64,000 nt of DNA from Nageia nagi (lineage: Eukaryota; Pinophyta): contig JBITNC010000001.1 in the NCBI GenBank assembly GCA_050084985.1, positions 44,516,001 through 44,580,000 on the forward strand, read 5' to 3'. The translations under genes and the position numbers were made by a program. Below are positions 59,774-64,000 of this stretch, in pieces. The number at the start of each line of letters is the position of its first letter. Within the stretch, counting starts at the first letter, position 1. The notes beneath the pieces are model-generated. The model saw only the letters and a program-made list of their open reading frames with translations, did no database searches and was not told where the DNA came from.

Positions 59774-59778
59774 ATATA
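59774..59778. repeat. Target-site duplication ATATA, left copy
   Basis: ATATA precedes TGTTAGAAAT and recurs at 63080-63084 after the right LTR. Low sequence complexity weakens it, but both copies abut the LTR ends exactly. Confidence 0.75.
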
Positions 59779-60390
59779 TGTTAGAAATTTTAGGAGGATC
59801 AAAATAAAATTATTACTAAATCTTGAAAGTAAAAAAAAAAATGCAATGTTAGAAACTATACCATCAAGAATGAGCAGCCAAAAAATGGAGACACAAGGAA
59901 TTTGTTAAGGGGTAAAAATAAATAAGAAATCCCCTACATTGAAAGAATGGAAAAAGGCCAAAAACAAATACAAGAGAGCTATAAAGAACTCATTACAAAG
60001 ATTTAGGAGAATTCCTAGATGAATATTAGATAAGAGAGCACTTCAATCAATAGAGATGGAGAGAGGTAGTTATAAAGAACTCCCATAATCTAAACTTGCC
60101 ATCTTGTAATAAAAAAAGTGAAAATTATAAAATAACACTCATTCTAGAAGCAGAAATTACAAATTAGTGTAACTCCCATTCTAGAATCATTTCACATGAG
60201 AAATAGAATATGAATTATTCTCACATATTTGTGAGAATGATCATAAGTCCATAAGAGGATAAAATAGGTTTAAGGATTCCTTTAGAATATCCCTTACACT
60301 AAAAAAATAAGAATACATAATTATCCTCTAAGCTAAGGATGTGAGAATAATCTCAATAAACTAACTAAGTAAAGGTTACAAATTCTAACA
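59779..60390 (-). repeat. 3' LTR of the 3.3-kb non-autonomous element
   Basis: It aligns with 62468-63079 throughout. Just inside, 'attacaa(a)tt(c)caacatc…ctttacttgggga(t)tttacaaag' is repeated (60375-60428 and 60445-60498). Confidence 0.88.
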
Positions 60391-60498
60391 TCTCTCTTTA
60401 AATTTTACTTGGGGAGTTTACAAAGAAGCAAAGTTCCAAGAAAAGATTACAATTCCAACATCCCCCTTTAAGCTTTACTTGGGGATTTTACAAAGATA
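60375..60498. repeat. Tandem duplication of LTR end plus polypurine tract
   Basis: The LTR terminus, the pyrimidine tract and about 30 further bases occur twice with a period of about 68 bases. The inner copy reads ATTCCAACATCCCCCTTTAA. Confidence 0.82.
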
Positions 60499-61879
60499 CA
60501 ATAATATGATGCCAAAAAGTCTCCCTTGAACAAGCATTTGAGGTATTGAAGAAGGTGGTATCACCACCATGAAGAGATAAGAAGTCCATATAAATAATCC
60601 ATGATGCCAAATAGAAGGTTCACTTTAGCTCCACCAAGAATACCATAAGAAGCTCCAAGATTAGACTCCCAATGCAACGAATATAATCGATCACATAAGA
60701 GCTCCAAATATAAAGGAAGGTGCATGAAAAGGAAGAGCTCCACTATAATGATAACTCCAAAAAAACTTCCAAAATAAGGCTCATAGGTCACAATAATAAA
60801 CAAGGCAAATAGGCCAAATATAATCCACTAAGAGAAACATAGGCTCAAATGAAGAAGGTGTGGTTATAAGAAATCCAACAATCTGTTCTTCAAAAAATTG
60901 GTCTCTTGCTAGCCTCCATACATCAATGGAAAAAATGGAACCTTCAAAAAATACAAATATCTCAAGGTGCCCACATTAGATCATAATAATAATCATAATT
61001 ATAAATGCCTCAAAATACTAATTAATAAAAAAGGATAAGCATCAAAATTACAATATATAATTTAATGCACATTACAAGTCCTACATTAACATTATCATTA
61101 GATAAATTACCCCAAAAATAATCAAATAGTTGAAGGGTGTGGAAAAAAAATGGCACATTAATCATAAATGTTATGGCATTAAAACAAGTTTCATAATATA
61201 AATTGTCTTTAATATGGTTAACAAAAGAAACATGCTATAAAACATTTTGTAAACAAAGGGACTCATTAATTTGTTTAAAGATGCTTCAATAACCATACCA
61301 CGATCATAAATTGATGTATGGGAAATGACTTCAAAGTTGTATGAATGGACATTATGGCCAATTAGACTATTCATACAATATTGATCACAAATCCAAAAAA
61401 TGAGTGTTAATATGTTGGTTAGGACATAAAACACTCAAAACAATATAAATGATCATGGTAAAAGAAATTAATTTTAAACTTTATGGGTCAAAATATTATC
61501 TCAAATAATTTAAAGGACAATTATGACAATGTAAATATTGCACACAAAAAAATACCTCATCAATATTAATTATGAGAAATTCACCTTTAAAAAGTTATTA
61601 ATTGTCATTTAATCACAAGATTAAAATCATAAAAAAAACTTTTTAAAAGTTTGATAATGATATTAAAAAAATGAAAATCTAAATAAATTCAATATTAATA
61701 TCATAACAATTATGCCAAAGATCACAAACATATATATATATGGCATATTCAAAATATTTTAATTTAAATTTAACATTTAAACATACCAAATTAAGTATTA
61801 AATTTTATTTGCAAACTATCAGATTAAAAAAAGTTAACTTTATATATATATAATTAAAGCTAACATAACTTAAACAAAT

Positions 61880-62070
61880 AACAGGGGTTTCCATGTTGGG
61901 AAGGCCACGTAACAACCAACATGAGTGCAACAACGCAGGAGGGTTTTGCAGATGGGCTCCATTGTTCAGACCTCGTCCACAGATATGAATGGTCTACAAA
62001 TGCCCAAAAGATATACACAAATGCAAAGGCGCTGCCATAGCTAGGGGTAGGCTGCAGGGGGCTTGCACCC
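61880..62070. other. GC-richer island inside the non-autonomous element
   Basis: About 190 bases have clearly higher GC than everything around (for example 'ggaaggccacgtaacaacc' and 'gctgcagggggcttgcaccc'). Short frames exist on the minus strand but no family is recognised. It may be a captured fragment. Confidence 0.5.
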
Positions 62071-62467
62071 TTACAAAAAAAACTTTGTTAATAAATAAAT
62101 AAAGGTTATTATATTTTTTTTATTTTAATCTCTGCAAAAAAAATTGTAATTCTACAAATGAAATATAAAAGAGTATATTTGCAGATGAAAGAAAGAAAAA
62201 ATAATAATAAAAAATAAGTTAAGTTTTTTTGTTTATAAAGATAAGTTTTCTTACAAAACAAAATCATGCACAGATAAAAGAAATAAAAGATTCTTTTTTT
62301 TTTTTTTGTTAAATTGCAAGAGATCCTAACAATAAAATCCGTAAAAAAAATGTAAGAATAAATAAAAATCTCTCCAAAATAAAAGTGCTTTTCAAAGAAG
62401 ATGACTAAAAACATGCAACAAAATTACTCAAAATAAGATTAGCAATAATGGCATGGCTCTTGTATCA

Positions 62468-63079
62468 TGTTAGAAATTTTAGGAGGATCAAAATAAAATT
62501 ATTACTAAATATTGAAAGTGAAAAAAAATAATGCAATGTTAGAAATTATACCATCAAGAATGAGAAAACAAAAAATAAAGAGGCACAAGGAATTTGTTAA
62601 AGGGAAAAAACAAAGAAAAATCTCCTTACATTACAAGAATGGTAAAAGAACAAAGAAAGATACAAGAGAGCTATAAAGAGCTCATTACAAATATTTAGGA
62701 GAATTCCTAGATAAAGAAGAGAGAAAAGAGTACCTCAATAAATAGAGGTGGGGAGAGAGAGTTACAGAGTAACTCCCATAATCTAAACTTACCACCTTGC
62801 AATAGGAAAGGTGGTGTTATAAAACAATGCCCATTCTAGAAGAAGCTACAAATTAGTGTAACTTCTATTCTAGAATCATCTTAAATGATGAATAAAATAT
62901 GAATTATTCTCATATATTTTTGAGAATAATCATAAGTCCATAAGAGGACAAAATAGGTGTAAAGATTCCTTTGGAATATCCTTTACATCAAAAAAAGGAG
63001 AATAAATAATTATCCTCTGACCTAAGGAAATGAGAATAATCTCACTTAACTAACCAAGTAAAGGTTACAAATTCTAACA
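62468..63079 (-). repeat. 5' LTR of the 3.3-kb non-autonomous element
   Basis: It starts TGTTAGAAAT and ends TTCTAACA, followed by ATATA (63080-63084). Confidence 0.88.
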
Positions 63080-63469
63080 ATATAGTAAACAAAAACTTTC
63101 AAACACAAAGAAAACTAAAACAAATATAGGAGAATAGTCCCCTTTTAAGAATGCCATGATTTTATAGGTGATTGAGAATGTAGAATTTTTTATCTTCATT
63201 ATCACTTCTAAATTTGAATTTTATATTACAAAATGTAATATTTTTTTCTCCTCTTTCCAACAATTCAAATGGAAAGAAATGGATTCCCAAAATAAAAGTT
63301 ATGTCTATTTGACAATGATCCTCCTAAACGAATCTACTTCAAGCCTTTGCATGTGAATAGTAACTTTTCCCATGAATTTTGGTACTTTTCCTAATGATAG
63401 AAACAAACTCTCAATGTAAAAGTTATGATTATTTAATGATCGAGTCTCCCTTCACCATCCTTAGATTGT

Positions 63470-63830
63470 ATATCGCACATTTCCAAGATGAAGTAATTCG
63501 CATATTTTTAAAATAAATTTATACATTTTCAAAATGAAGAAAGTTGTACATTTACAAAATGAATCAAGTTGCACATTTGCAAGATGAAGCAGGGTACAAG
63601 TAACATATTTGGAGAATGCTAAATCTTGTATTTTCCATATTTGTAACTTATTGAAACTAGATTTTGGCTAAGTGTTAGTTGCAAATTGCATATTTATAAG
63701 ATCAATCAAGTTGCATATTTACAAAATGAAGTTGCACATTTGAAAGATGAAGCATGTAGCAAGTCACACATTTGCAAAATAATAATTCTTGTATTTTTCA
63801 CATTTGTGACTTACCCAATAGATTCTTGCA
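63470..63830. repeat. Minisatellite with a 25-30 bp unit
   Basis: Units of the form 'agttgcacattt(g/a)caa(a/g)atgaa(g/t)ca' recur about nine times, interrupted by a longer diverged portion containing 'cttgtatttt(c)ca(ca/ta)tttgt' near 63630 and again near 63790. Confidence 0.75.
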
Positions 63831-64000
63831 TTTTCTAAATGTATGAGGATTGACTAAGGCATTTTGAATTTTTTTTAAATATTTGAGTTTGGGTGTTCAT
63901 TCATATCATTTATACCTTGTTGAGCTAGTAAAATGATGGCAAGTGTAAATCTCACATTGGTCAGAGGCATCTTCTCAAATCTAGACCTTTCTTCTCCAAT

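Larger units (their letters stand above)
59779..63079 (-). mobile_element. Non-autonomous LTR retrotransposon, 3.3 kb
   Basis: Direct repeats of about 612 bp at 59779-60390 and 62468-63079 begin TGTTAGAAATTTT and end AAATTCTAACA. Minus orientation is indicated by a primer-binding-like TGATACAAGAGCC (three mismatches to the tRNA-Met site) left of the right LTR (62466-62454 on the minus strand) and by a pyrimidine tract (CTCTCTTT, a polypurine tract on the minus strand) just right of the left LTR. The 2.08-kb interior has no retroviral domain. A less AT-rich patch lies at 61880-62070. Mobility would have required enzymes in trans. Confidence 0.87.

Noticed and set aside
62109-62414. 101-codon minus-strand frame rich in F, I and K
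   Set aside because: It arises from poly-A/T tracts inside a non-autonomous element; no protein signature.
1-64000. An intact novel gene system
   Set aside because: Every stretch longer than about 150 codons belongs to broken gag or pol; no conserved gene cluster, operon-like layout or RNA gene was found on either strand.

Overview
The window looks like nuclear DNA of a land plant with a large, repeat-rich genome. It is strongly AT-rich, and every confidently recognised structure is a plant-type LTR retrotransposon or a broken plant gene. The LTR elements are old: paired LTRs differ visibly and pol reading frames are full of stops and frameshifts. Insertions are nested. This fits a gymnosperm-like genome, but the sequence alone does not fix the species. 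I found no intact host gene, tRNA, rRNA or CRISPR array. No organised novel system is evident. The interest lies in the fine structure of the elements, which can be resolved to the base through target-site duplications (TSDs).

Layout. 1-315 (leader to about 620): right part of an old LTR of the copia family found twice later. 3350-5750 and 15040-16800: two diverged copies of a duplicated block. Each carries, on the minus strand, a broken gene with a PB1-type domain, a short first exon and a small intron. About 5960-8403 and 14380-15000: very old Ty3/gypsy remnant (gag, zinc knuckle, protease tail), split by a non-autonomous LARD-like LTR element at 8404-14379 (minus strand, TSD ATACT). 16860-19140: uncertain retroelement debris with a tRNA-Met primer-binding site. 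20540-21240: minisatellite. 21841-39329: Tat-lineage Ty3/gypsy element (TSD CTTAC) with a second, archaeal-type RNase H. Its integrase zinc finger is interrupted by copia element 1 at 27673-36700 (TSD AAACT). 41100-44700: minus-strand gypsy debris with a recognisable protease. 44874-45728: probable solo LTR. 48362-48917: 5' LTR, primer-binding site and start of gag of a third copia element. 49007-57641: minus-strand copia element 2, same family as element 1, inserted just downstream with TSD TGATA. 58100-58380: PPR-gene fragment. 59779-63079: second non-autonomous LTR element (minus strand, TSD ATATA). 63470-63830: short-unit minisatellite.

How the parts relate. Copia elements 1 and 2 share LTRs of about 500 bp with a conserved imperfect hairpin and TATA box, a tRNA-Met primer-binding site, a leader of about 3 kb before gag, gag-PR-IN-RT-RNaseH order, an early polypurine tract after pol, an 800-bp tandem-repeat tail, then the functional polypurine tract. 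Both have lysine where the integrase catalytic glutamate should be, and so has the gypsy element. Insertion order can be read directly: old gypsy before LARD element; Tat gypsy before copia 1; copia 3 before copia 2.
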